From Bacillota bacterium (GTDB lineage Bacteria; Bacillota; Clostridia; Lachnospirales; Lachnospiraceae): 64,000 nucleotides of DNA. The stretch's first letter is position 1; the number at the start of each line of letters is the position of its first letter. Below the pieces are notes generated by a model. That model saw only the letters and a list, made by a program, of their open reading frames with translations, was not told the origin of the DNA and ran no database searches. The position numbers and the translations under genes are program-made. The stretch is taken from assembly GCA_023386815.1 (NCBI GenBank), contig JAEWIZ010000021.1, forward strand, positions 62,001 to 126,000, written 5' to 3'. Shown one piece after another: positions 8,946 to 16,894 of the stretch.

Positions 8946-9953
8946 ATGAGTAAAATAAAAAGATCCGTGTCAATGTATAGCCTCCAGGATCAATATGCAA
9001 GAGGCAGGATGAATTTAGAACAAATATTTCAGTTTCTAAATGAGTTAGGTGCTGGTATGGAATTCATCAGTGACCAAATGATGAAAGGAACACCGGAACC
9101 CTCAGAGGAAGTGCTGGCAGAATGGGACAGATTAGTAGAGAAATATCAGCCCACCTTAGTTTGTAATGATATCTTTATTAACACCTGTTTATATAAAAAC
9201 CGGACTTTAACAAGGAAGGAGTCCACGGATTTGTTAATCAAAGAAATCAAGTTAGCACATCGTCTTGGTTTCCCAATGATTCGGTTGGTGTCAAACACAC
9301 CGGCAGAAATTATTGAACCGGTTCTTCCTTATGCTGAGAAATATCAGGTTATTCTTACATTGGAAATACACGCGGGTATGAGCTTTGATGATCCACTTAC
9401 CCAAGCATATTTAAATGTAATGAAGAAATTAAACTCACCTTATGTGGGGCTGACGGTAGACACCGGTATCTTTTGTAAGCGTCATCCCCGTGTATCCACG
9501 AACTACTTCCGTTATCTGGGAACCAACGAAGAGGTAATTCAATACATCGACAATATATTTGCAAGCAATACGGATCCAAAGAGATATTTTGCTGAGAAAA
9601 ATCAGGAAGGACAGATGTTCCCAGCAGAGCTTAGTGCCCTAATTAAAAATAATAATGACTTTGAGTATGCACTTTTTAGTACTGGCTACGAGATGAGTGA
9701 TTATCATATCTTGGATGAGTATATTCCATATATTAAACACATCCACGGTAAGATTTATGAGATGACAGAGGAAGGCGTAGAATACTCAATTCCATTTGAT
9801 GAAGTGATTCGTTACTTAGAGCAGGCTGGATATGAAGGTTATATTTCAACGGAATACGAAGGGAATCGTTTTGCCTTACCGGATCATCCGATTCTGGACA
9901 AGGAAAATGTGGTAGCTCATCAGAATATGCTAAAAAAATATTTGGGGGAATAA
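8946..9953 (+). CDS. Sugar isomerase/epimerase-like TIM-barrel protein, candidate C-glycoside deglycosidase alpha subunit
   Basis: This 335-aa protein belongs to the AP-endonuclease-2/xylose isomerase-like fold. Likely divalent-metal ligands are Glu in LEIHAG, Asp in VDTGIF, His in KHIHGKIYE and Glu in STEYEG. The segment from VSMYSLQDQYARG through VCNDIFINTCLYKNRTLT resembles, from memory, the catalytic subunit of C-glycoside deglycosidases (DgpC/CarC type), which beta-eliminate the aglycone from 3-keto C-glucosides using a metal. ATG 8946 has AAGGAGG 8-9 nt upstream; an upstream in-frame ATG at 8892 would overlap the previous gene. It sits between the oxidoreductase and the small beta-like protein. 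The fold is sure, the reaction is likely but unproven. Confidence 0.82.
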   Translation: MSKIKRSVSMYSLQDQYARGRMNLEQIFQFLNELGAGMEFISDQMMKGTPEPSEEVLAEWDRLVEKYQPTLVCNDIFINTCLYKNRTLTRKESTDLLIKEIKLAHRLGFPMIRLVSNTPAEIIEPVLPYAEKYQVILTLEIHAGMSFDDPLTQAYLNVMKKLNSPYVGLTVDTGIFCKRHPRVSTNYFRYLGTNEEVIQYIDNIFASNTDPKRYFAEKNQEGQMFPAELSALIKNNNDFEYALFSTGYEMSDYHILDEYIPYIKHIHGKIYEMTEEGVEYSIPFDEVIRYLEQAGYEGYISTEYEGNRFALPDHPILDKENVVAHQNMLKKYLGE

Positions 9954-10031
9954 GCGGACTATTCAAAGCAGCTGGCAGCAGGTGGTCTCACAGCCCAATA
10001 ATGAACATTGAAAGTAAGGAGGTAAGAAGAT

Positions 10032-10424
10032 ATGTTTGATGCATATGTATTCACAGAAGGAACCTGTAAAAATACTGAACAACATGGAGAAGTCACTGGA
10101 TTTCAGCTCCAAACCTTAATCACTTATTATCGCGGAATTCCTTGCTCCATGATACATGATATTAAGGTATCGGTGGATGGAACTGAGGTGGCTAGAGAAA
10201 ATATTAGGTTTAGTCCTGATGGGGAAGAATTTTTCACACTGGAGGAATTAGAGACGGTAACCACCTACAAATGGGAATATGGTGAGACGGGAACAGTATA
10301 TGTTGTATGGCCGGGTGGTTTATCAAAGGGAGAACATGAGGTATCTTTGACCACTACAATTCGAGTGGCATATATTCCTGTTCCGTTTTCAGGAACAAGA
10401 ACTCGTAAGGTAACTATTGCATAG
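10032..10424 (+). CDS. DUF6379-like small protein, candidate C-glycoside deglycosidase beta subunit
   Basis: This 130-aa protein is predicted to be beta-rich. It has no signal peptide and no membrane segment. Stretches such as YYRGIPCSMIHDIKVSVDG and a C-terminal VAYIPVPFSGTRTRK fit what I recall of DUF6379, the beta subunit of C-glycoside deglycosidases (DgpB/CarB). That subunit has no catalytic metal of its own and completes the active site of the alpha subunit. The gene lies 78 nt after the isomerase-like gene behind AAGGAGGT and is closed by a strong terminator. The three genes from 7841 would therefore form one operon with the order oxidoreductase, alpha, beta. Family call is from memory of sequence features, not a search. 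Confidence 0.75.
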   Translation: MFDAYVFTEGTCKNTEQHGEVTGFQLQTLITYYRGIPCSMIHDIKVSVDGTEVARENIRFSPDGEEFFTLEELETVTTYKWEYGETGTVYVVWPGGLSKGEHEVSLTTTIRVAYIPVPFSGTRTRKVTIA

Positions 10425-10460
10425 TCCTAGTTTTCCTAGAAAATAAAATAGAATAGGGAC

Positions 10461-10511
10461 AAGAAGTGGAAAGAGATCCAAACTAGGTATTCATCTTTTC
10501 ACTTCTTTTTT
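10461..10511 (+). terminator. Rho-independent terminator
   Basis: The arms AAGAAGTGGAAAGA (10461-10474) and TCTTTTCACTTCTT (10494-10507) pair over 14 bp with one G-U. The right arm runs into a T-tract (10505-10511). It closes the three-gene deglycosidase-like operon, so the GMC subunit gene downstream is separately expressed. Confidence 0.85.
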
Positions 10512-10555
10512 CATATAAATATAACAATACCATTTTGAACTCAGGTGGTTTTATT

Positions 10556-11074
10556 ATGGACAATACGGATGCTATACAGGATTATGTGATAACAGAAAAG
10601 GAACGAATACCATTTCAATATTTGGTGAACGACATTATTCCTAGATCGCCGGAACTTGCTTATCTATATGGCATTGTTCAGTATTACGGAGCACTGGATT
10701 CACAGATAGATGAATACTTAATCATTAATTTGGACAGTCAGGATATTCCGTTGGCGGAGCCCACAGCAGCTATGCTTGATTATGTGTACAGTGGAGCTGG
10801 AATATTTGGGGGAACTGAGTTTTTGAACTCTCTGGCAGCAATTGATACAATGCCTGCGCCATTTAAAGACAATCCGGCTATGATAAGCTCATCGATAAAT
10901 TCATTAGTAAGCTCTACAATGATGGGTTATTATTCTGAATGGTCAGGATATGGATCTACGCGTCTTGCAAAGCCTAACGAACGAGTATTTGAATATGCAC
11001 CCATTAGCTGGAGCCAGGTTGGATATCCTGGACCTTCATTGGGATATCGTGTAATAATACACTATGAATTTTAA
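10556..11074 (+). CDS. GMC-dehydrogenase small subunit (gluconate 2-dehydrogenase subunit 3-like)
   Basis: This 172-aa protein ends with YYSEWSGYG and then SWSQVGYPGPSLGYR, a pattern typical of the small subunits that pair with GMC flavoprotein dehydrogenases such as bacterial gluconate 2-dehydrogenase and glucoside 3-dehydrogenase. Those relatives usually carry a Tat signal. This one has none, so it would act in the cytoplasm. ATG 10556 has CAGGTGG just upstream. Directly after it (22 nt) begins a broken GMC gene, its former partner. The intact GMC gene at 13847 may now use this subunit. The family call rests on the C-terminal motif. Confidence 0.72.
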   Translation: MDNTDAIQDYVITEKERIPFQYLVNDIIPRSPELAYLYGIVQYYGALDSQIDEYLIINLDSQDIPLAEPTAAMLDYVYSGAGIFGGTEFLNSLAAIDTMPAPFKDNPAMISSSINSLVSSTMMGYYSEWSGYGSTRLAKPNERVFEYAPISWSQVGYPGPSLGYRVIIHYEF

Positions 11075-11096
11075 AGGGCAGAGGGGGAACTAATAG

Positions 11097-11776
11097 ATGC
11101 ACCACCAAAATGACACAGATGTAATTGTAATAGGTGCAGGAGGCGGAGGAGCCGTCGTAGCAAAGTAAGGTTTGATTATCCTGGGCTTGGAGTAATCATG
11201 ACAGTAGGGTTTAGTCCAGGTTTATTTTCTTCCTTAACTTATGCCTCCAGCAGCAAGGGATACAGCTTTTTAAATCAAAGAGATGCAATAGCATCTTGGG
11301 ATGAAGAGGGAGAAGTTGTTGGTGAAGAGTTAAAGGAAAACATGAGGGATTACACCAGAACGTTGAGCCTCACTATATTTACGGATGATACCGTTAACCA
11401 GCAAAATGGAATATCAATCCACCCAGAATTAAAGGACGAGAATGGTAATATCCCGGTAATCAATTACACACCTAGTGCAGAGGATATTGCAAAAAGAGAT
11501 AGCTTAGCGGTAATCGCGGCAGATATATTACGAGCAGCAGGAGCTACTACCGTTATACGGTCAAATTGGCCACCAGGAGTTTTTATTCATATTATGAGTA
11601 CGATGCGGATGGGTTATGTAACTGATATTAATTGCGAGGCACTGCAGGTAAAACGATTGTTTATAGCAGATAATAGTGTACTGTTTAACGGACTAGGCGG
11701 ACCAAATCCTACACTTACAACTCAAGCCTTAGCAACGAGGACTGCACAAAAAATAGTTCTGTTGTATTTTTCATAA
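11097..11776 (+). pseudogene. GMC oxidoreductase pseudogene with large internal deletion
   Basis: The gene opens at ATG 11097 with 23 codons containing the FAD motif IGAGGGGAVVAK and stops at TAA 11166-11168. Homology resumes immediately in another frame at 11168 with RFDYPGLG and runs to 11776, including the catalytic HIMSTMRMG and the C-terminal GGPNPTLTTQALATR. Compared with the intact paralogue at 13847-15550, roughly residues 24-365 (about 1.03 kb) are missing and the two pieces are out of frame. The FAD- and substrate-binding core is gone, so no active enzyme can be made. The downstream piece keeps an open frame from 11198 and looks little decayed, suggesting a recent deletion. Confidence 0.9.
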
Positions 11777-11781
11777 GGATG

Positions 11782-11822
11782 AAAGTGAGGAGTACTTATT
11801 TCAAGGGTGCTTCTCGCTTTTT
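11782..11822 (+). terminator. Terminator after the GMC pseudogene
   Basis: AAAGTGAGGAGTAC (11782-11795) pairs with GTGCTTCTCGCTTT (11807-11820) over 14 bp, including three G-U pairs, and runs into TTTTT. Confidence 0.75.
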
Positions 11823-11846
11823 ATATTATTTCAAGCAACAAAATGG

Positions 11847-11875
11847 TTGACAAAGCAACGAGGTATTGTTATAAC
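11847..11875 (+). promoter_or_regulatory. SigmaA-type promoter of the siroheme reductase gene
   Basis: TTGACA (11847-11852) and TATAAC (11870-11875) are separated by exactly 17 bp. The implied 5' leader to ATG 11979 is about 100 nt. Confidence 0.78.
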
Positions 11876-11978
11876 TTAAACATAGAAAGCATAGAGAAAA
11901 AGTATGAGATTGTTGGATGATGTTCCAAACTTATCTTAGCTGGATTGAACATATAGATGAAAAGGAGTAGTTCTTGGC

Positions 11979-13574
11979 ATGGGTAAATTACTAGAAAAGG
12001 ATTTAGATACTGCAATTAATAGTCTAAAAGAGGAATTAAGAAAAGAAATTCCAGGTTTTTTGGAGAAAGGGCAGCAGTTTCTAAATAATGAAATAACGAA
12101 TGCACAGTTTAAGGGAGCTTCCGGCGGTATGGGTGTATATGCACAACGTGGAGGCGAAGAATTTATGATAAGACTGCGAGTATTATCTGGAGTCGTGGAT
12201 TACTCTACCTTACGATTTGTTTATGATATGGTAATGAAACATTCACTGCAATATATTCATGTAACTACGCGCCAAGCGATACAATTGCATAATTTGAAGC
12301 TGGAACAGATGATCGATATCATGGAGCAAAGCTTGAAGCATAATATCATCACCAGAGGAGGCGGAGGAAACTTTCCTCGTAATGTGGCATTATCACCATT
12401 ATCTGGAGTTGAGAAGGGGGAAGCCTTTGATGTCACACCCTATGCCATATTTGTAAATAAATATTTTGTTTCCCGCATTAACACTTATCATTTACCCAGA
12501 AAATTCAAAGTAGCATTTTCTAATAATGGACTAGATAGCGCCAATGCTTCCATCGCAGACCTTGGATTTCTAGCAGTGAACAAAGATGGTAAAGAGTATT
12601 TTCAAGTTTTTCTAGGCGGTAGTATGGGACCAAACGGAGCAACTGCCTTATCTTATGATGAACTGGTTAGCCCTCAGGAGGTTCTTTACCATGTAGAAGC
12701 CATGCTTAGCTTATTTCAGGCAGAGGGAGATTATCAAAACAAAGCAAAGGCTCGAATAAGATATATTGTTCAACGTATGGGAAAAGAAGAGTTTCTGGAA
12801 TGCTATAAAGCCCACCTCAATCATATCAAGCAAACTAAGGATTTAAGCTTTGAAATAGAGGATACTGATCGCAGTTTTCCTGAGATTTCAGGTGAAAACC
12901 TGGCTGGTGATCCAGAAGGTGCGATTGCTCAAAAACAAAATAATCTATATACTGTTGTACTGCATCCTCAAGGTGGCTTATTAATGGCCAAGGATTTAGG
13001 GAAAATGCTTGATTATATCGAGCATATTGAGCCGGTGCAAATTCGTCTTAGTATGGAAGAAGGATTGTATATCCGTAATTTGACGTTCCAGCAAGCGAAG
13101 GAATTACTGGAACTGACAAAAGATATTCGAATGACGACCAGATTGGGCTGCAGTATCAGTTGTATCGGAGCTTCTATTTGCCAGATTGGAATTCAAGATA
13201 GTCAGGGATTACTGGCTAAGGTTCTGAACTATTTTAATGAGAAAGGGTTTGTGGAAGATATACTTCCATCCATTTCTATCTCAGGATGCTCTAATTCCTG
13301 TGCCAGACATCAAGTTAGTGAGATTGGCTTTCAAGGGAAGAAAAAGCGTGTCGGAGAAAAGATGGAGGATTCCTATGCGATACAAATCGGCGGTAAAGTA
13401 GGCGAGACAGGTGCCAAGCTGGCGAAAGAGAGCGGTGATCTGCTAGAGCGTGATATACCGGAATTTTTGTATCAGCTGGCATTGATATTGAAAGAGAGAG
13501 AATTAGAGTACAGTGAGTACCTAGAACAGCATGAAGAGGAGCTGGAGGAGCTTATTGCAAAATACAGATTATAG
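11979..13574 (+). CDS. Siroheme- and [4Fe-4S]-containing sulfite/nitrite reductase (ferredoxin type)
   Basis: This 531-aa protein matches the length of assimilatory ferredoxin-dependent sulfite or nitrite reductases. Two NIR_SIR ferredoxin-like half domains and two 4Fe-4S/siroheme halves can be followed, for example the VTTRQAIQLHN and RGGGGNFPRNV segments. The cluster ligands are Cys395 and Cys401 (C-x5-C in SCIGASIC) and Cys437 and Cys441 (C-x3-C in GCSNSC). It catalyses six-electron reduction of sulfite to sulfide or nitrite to ammonium; sequence alone does not decide. It is a single-gene unit with its own promoter and terminator. It sits between the two GMC genes, which have no known link to sulfur or nitrogen reduction. 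Confidence 0.9.
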   Translation: MGKLLEKDLDTAINSLKEELRKEIPGFLEKGQQFLNNEITNAQFKGASGGMGVYAQRGGEEFMIRLRVLSGVVDYSTLRFVYDMVMKHSLQYIHVTTRQAIQLHNLKLEQMIDIMEQSLKHNIITRGGGGNFPRNVALSPLSGVEKGEAFDVTPYAIFVNKYFVSRINTYHLPRKFKVAFSNNGLDSANASIADLGFLAVNKDGKEYFQVFLGGSMGPNGATALSYDELVSPQEVLYHVEAMLSLFQAEGDYQNKAKARIRYIVQRMGKEEFLECYKAHLNHIKQTKDLSFEIEDTDRSFPEISGENLAGDPEGAIAQKQNNLYTVVLHPQGGLLMAKDLGKMLDYIEHIEPVQIRLSMEEGLYIRNLTFQQAKELLELTKDIRMTTRLGCSISCIGASICQIGIQDSQGLLAKVLNYFNEKGFVEDILPSISISGCSNSCARHQVSEIGFQGKKKRVGEKMEDSYAIQIGGKVGETGAKLAKESGDLLERDIPEFLYQLALILKERELEYSEYLEQHEEELEELIAKYRL

Positions 13575-13664
13575 TTTCTGATTCTTTCGTACTTGATATA
13601 GGAGTTTTAAAAATGTATATGAGATTAGAAATGATAATATAGATTATTGAAATAGATTTGAAAG

Positions 13665-13689
13665 AAGGCTGCAGTTTGCAGCCTTTTTT
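13665..13689 (+). terminator. Rho-independent terminator of the siroheme reductase gene
   Basis: AAGGCTGCA (13665-13673) and TGCAGCCTT (13677-13685) form a perfect stem followed by six T's (13684-13689). Confidence 0.9.
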
Positions 13690-13846
13690 CGTATAAGTAA
13701 TAGCATAATCTCGTCTCGTTCAATGGGGGAGCCTGTTAATGTTATATAATAAGATAAAGTTTCATATAAATGAACAAACAACCTTAATAAACAATTTGTA
13801 TAACAACTTTAAGGAAATAGAGTTGATGGTTAAAGGGGGAAAGTTT

Positions 13847-15550
13847 ATGACGACTGGATATGACGCCGATGTAATCATTATCGGTGCAGGTGGCGGTGGA
13901 GCAGTGGTAGCTAAGGAGCTTGGTGAACAAGGAATTAAGGTTCTTGTACTTGAGGCCGGTCCCTGGTATGGCAATGTAAAATGGCCGGAGCCTAATGCTT
14001 CCCAAGGTTCATCAAGCAGTTCCAGCTACGATGATTTAAGTATTGATTTATTGAAATCTAGCTTCACTGATTTGGAAGATGATATGAATAATCGCATTAC
14101 AGGCAAGCTTCGTTGGGGGCCTGCAGACCGTAATCAGCCTCCCTGGCAAAGATTGGGGGGGCAGGTTTGGCAAAATTCCGGGGTTGGAGGGAGTACCATG
14201 CATTATTACGCCAACTCCCCAAGAGCCTACCCACAGGCAGTCGATAATGTTTGGCCAATATCATACAATGAGTTAGTGCCGTATTATGAAAAGGTGGAGG
14301 CTACATTACCAGTGAGTCCTGCACCGGTAACTGCAAAGGAAGCATTGTTTTACTATGGGGCAAGAAAAGCAGGTTGGTCTAATTTGGAGGGAAAAGAGCT
14401 TTCAACGCCAGGTTACCGAACCCAACCAAATGCAATTCTACAACCTAATCCATTACTTAACGATCCATCTTTTGATATACAGAACAATCGCGCCGTTGGT
14501 TGTACGCTCAGAGGGCATTGTGTCAATGGCTGCCACATGGGTCCAACGGTGGAAGGAGTTGCTAAACGGTCAACGCTGGTAAGCTATATCCCACGAGCAC
14601 TCAGTACGGGAAATGTAGAAATCAGACCAAATAGTTTTGTTATAAAGGTTCTTACGCAGGAGAATGCTACGGAAGGGATACATGCTACTGGTGTTGTTAC
14701 AAGGAATACCTGGAGTGGGGAAATCAATGAATTTCGAGCTAAGGTTATTGTCATGTCTGCAGGTGCGATAGAAACCCCTCGGCTTTGGTTAAATTCACAA
14801 CTACCGGAGAATCCCTGGGTTGGCAAGGGCTTAACAAACCATTGGTTTGATAGTATCACTGGCATATTTAGTGAAGAAGCTATTATGAATGCAATAGGAA
14901 TATCGGATATCAAGCCCTTTGTTGGTCAGAACTCAGCGGCTAGATTTGATTACCCTGGTCTGGGGGTATTAATTACAGTCGGCTACAGTCCGGGATTGTA
15001 TTCTTCCACCTTTTATGCAACCAGCAATATGGGGAATAATGATTTAAAACAATCGAATACAACAGTGCCCTGGGATTATGAAGGTGTTATCACGGGCGAA
15101 CTGCTGAAAGAATTTATGAGGGATTACACAAGATCATTAAGTGTATATCTTTTTACAGATGATGAAGTAGATCAGAAAAATGAGATTGTACTGGATCCCG
15201 TACGTAAGGACGAGAATGGATTTTTGCCAGTGATACGCTATCAGCCCACCTCAAGGGATTTAGAGAAGAGAGAGCAGCTGGCAGTGATCGCAGCGGATAT
15301 TTTCCGGGCAGCTGGTGCCAAAACAATTGTCCGCTCGAACTGGCCGCAGGATATATTTATCCATATTATGAGTACTATGCGTATCGGCTATGTGACAGAT
15401 ACCAATTGTGAGGCATACCAGGTTAAGAGACTTTTTATTGCTGACAATAGTGTTTTATTTAATGGAATCGGCGGTCCAAATCCTACGCTTACGACACAGG
15501 CACTAGCAACACGGACTTCAGAAAAGATAATGATGCAATATTTTAGGTAG
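13847..15550 (+). CDS. GMC-family FAD-dependent oxidoreductase, candidate sugar/glycoside dehydrogenase large subunit
   Basis: This 567-aa intact protein has a Rossmann FAD motif GAGGGGAVVA at residues 13-22, a GMC middle region, and the C-terminal active site HIMSTMRIG, followed by GGPNPTLTTQALATRT. A Cys-rich patch (GCTLRGHCVNGCHMG) lies near residue 220. Relatives with a separate small subunit oxidise sugars or glycosides, for example at C3. In an anaerobe it would be a dehydrogenase, not an oxygen-using oxidase. ATG 13847 follows AAAGGGGGAAAG; the frame is open upstream to 13739 but that part is unlike the family. It is paralogous to the broken gene at 11097. Substrate and electron acceptor are unknown. 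Confidence 0.87.
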   Translation: MTTGYDADVIIIGAGGGGAVVAKELGEQGIKVLVLEAGPWYGNVKWPEPNASQGSSSSSSYDDLSIDLLKSSFTDLEDDMNNRITGKLRWGPADRNQPPWQRLGGQVWQNSGVGGSTMHYYANSPRAYPQAVDNVWPISYNELVPYYEKVEATLPVSPAPVTAKEALFYYGARKAGWSNLEGKELSTPGYRTQPNAILQPNPLLNDPSFDIQNNRAVGCTLRGHCVNGCHMGPTVEGVAKRSTLVSYIPRALSTGNVEIRPNSFVIKVLTQENATEGIHATGVVTRNTWSGEINEFRAKVIVMSAGAIETPRLWLNSQLPENPWVGKGLTNHWFDSITGIFSEEAIMNAIGISDIKPFVGQNSAARFDYPGLGVLITVGYSPGLYSSTFYATSNMGNNDLKQSNTTVPWDYEGVITGELLKEFMRDYTRSLSVYLFTDDEVDQKNEIVLDPVRKDENGFLPVIRYQPTSRDLEKREQLAVIAADIFRAAGAKTIVRSNWPQDIFIHIMSTMRIGYVTDTNCEAYQVKRLFIADNSVLFNGIGGPNPTLTTQALATRTSEKIMMQYFR

Positions 15551-15585
15551 AATATATAAGCTATTAGCAGGGTAGATTCCCGGTA

Positions 15586-15613
15586 TTGTAAATTACTAGA
15601 TATCATGTATAAT
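15586..15613 (+). promoter_or_regulatory. SigmaA-type promoter of galE
   Basis: TTGTAA (15586-15591) and TATAAT (15608-15613) are spaced by 16 bp and lie 38 nt before the galE start codon. Confidence 0.65.
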
Positions 15614-15650
15614 ACTACTAATAGACATGATTTGATTGGAGGAAATAGTA

Positions 15651-16661
15651 GTGACGATACTAGTTACTGGTGGTGCTGGATATATAGGAAGTCATACCTG
15701 TGTAGAGCTCTTAAATTCCGGATATGATGTGGTGGTAGTTGATAATTTATGCAATTCAAGCGAAGAATCTCTAAAAAGAGTAAAACAGATTACAGGAAAA
15801 GAGCTTATTTTTTATCAGGTGGATTTATTAGATAAGGAAGCACTAACACAGGTGTTCCAGAAAGAAAAAATAGATGCGGTCATACATTTTGCTGGTCTAA
15901 AGGCAGTAGGGGAATCTGTGGTAAAGCCTCTTGAATATTATTATAACAATGTGACAGGAACATTAGTACTCTGTGATGTTATGAGAAGCTTTGGAGTGAA
16001 AGATATTGTATTCAGTTCCTCTGCTACAGTTTACGGAAATCCGGCTATGGTTCCTATTCGTGAAGACTTTTCACTGTCAGTAACCAATCCATATGGAAGA
16101 ACAAAATTAATGCTTGAAGAGATACTTCGTGATCTTAACATAGCTGATCCGGCTTGGAATATTATATTACTCCGATATTTTAATCCGATTGGTGCTCATA
16201 AGAGCGGGCTGATTGGAGAAGATCCCAAAGGCATACCGAATAACCTGGCGCCCTATATTACACAGGTCGCTTCAGGCAAGTTAGAGGTTCTGGGCGTATT
16301 TGGAGATAATTATGATACACCGGACGGGACGGGAGTTCGGGACTACATCCATGTGGTGGATCTTGCAATCGGCCATGTAAAAGCAATTGAGAAAATAATA
16401 GCTGCACCAGGGGTATGCACCTATAATCTTGGAACCGGATGTGGTTATAGCGTACTTGATCTTCTAAAAGCTTTCTCAAAGGCCTGCAATAAAGAAATCC
16501 CTTATATTATAAAGCCACGTCGACCGGGAGATATTGCAACCTGTTATGCAGACCCTTCTCTTGCTGAAATTGAACTGGGATGGAGAGCAGAGCGTGGAAT
16601 TGAAGAAATGTGTGAGGATGCCTGGAGATGGCAGAGTGACAATCCGAATGGATATCTTTAA
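15651..16661 (+). CDS. galE: UDP-glucose 4-epimerase
   Basis: This 336-aa short-chain dehydrogenase-type epimerase interconverts UDP-glucose and UDP-galactose in the cytoplasm (Leloir pathway and cell-surface sugar supply). The NAD motif GGAGYIGS is at residues 6-13. The catalytic Ser/Thr region reads SSSATVYG, and the YxxxK motif is present as YGRTK. The C-terminal RPGDIATCYAD segment is typical. GTG 15651 is chosen because GGAGG at 15638-15642 is 8 nt upstream and the Rossmann strand begins directly after it. It is a monocistronic unit with its own promoter and a long hairpin behind. It could serve galactose released by glycosidases elsewhere in this window. Confidence 0.95.
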   Translation: MTILVTGGAGYIGSHTCVELLNSGYDVVVVDNLCNSSEESLKRVKQITGKELIFYQVDLLDKEALTQVFQKEKIDAVIHFAGLKAVGESVVKPLEYYYNNVTGTLVLCDVMRSFGVKDIVFSSSATVYGNPAMVPIREDFSLSVTNPYGRTKLMLEEILRDLNIADPAWNIILLRYFNPIGAHKSGLIGEDPKGIPNNLAPYITQVASGKLEVLGVFGDNYDTPDGTGVRDYIHVVDLAIGHVKAIEKIIAAPGVCTYNLGTGCGYSVLDLLKAFSKACNKEIPYIIKPRRPGDIATCYADPSLAEIELGWRAERGIEEMCEDAWRWQSDNPNGYL

Positions 16662-16683
16662 TTATAAGCTTAAACAGTAGGAG

Positions 16684-16743
16684 GGCTATGCAATATTGGT
16701 ATTATATAGAAACAGTACTATATAATACCAATACTGCATAGCC
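16684..16743 (+). terminator. Long hairpin after galE
   Basis: Two 26-nt arms (16684-16709 and 16718-16743) are complementary with a single mismatch around an 8-nt loop, 22 nt after galE. It is followed by TTCTTTG. The stem is longer than a normal terminator and may derive from a repeat element, but its position suits 3'-end formation. Confidence 0.7.
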
Positions 16744-16796
16744 TTCTTTGCGTATATTTAACAGTATCACTAAAATATGCCACGTATTGACACAGA

Positions 16797-16826
16797 AGTG
16801 CCAAATATCCTATTTAAAATAAGGAA
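16797..16826 (+). promoter_or_regulatory. Probable promoter of the BIG2 surface-protein gene
   Basis: TTGACA (16797-16802) is followed after 18 bp by TATTTA (16821-16826). The start codon lies about 70 nt further. Confidence 0.5.
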
Positions 16827-16894
16827 AAGTAACTAAATTAATCCAAACATGCTGCCGATATAATTTTTATGAAGGTTTTTTAGGGAGGTTAACT

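Noticed and set aside
13739..13846. 36-residue N-terminal extension of the intact GMC protein
   Set aside because: It precedes a good ribosome site and family start at 13847, is AT-rich, and is absent from the paralogue at 11097.
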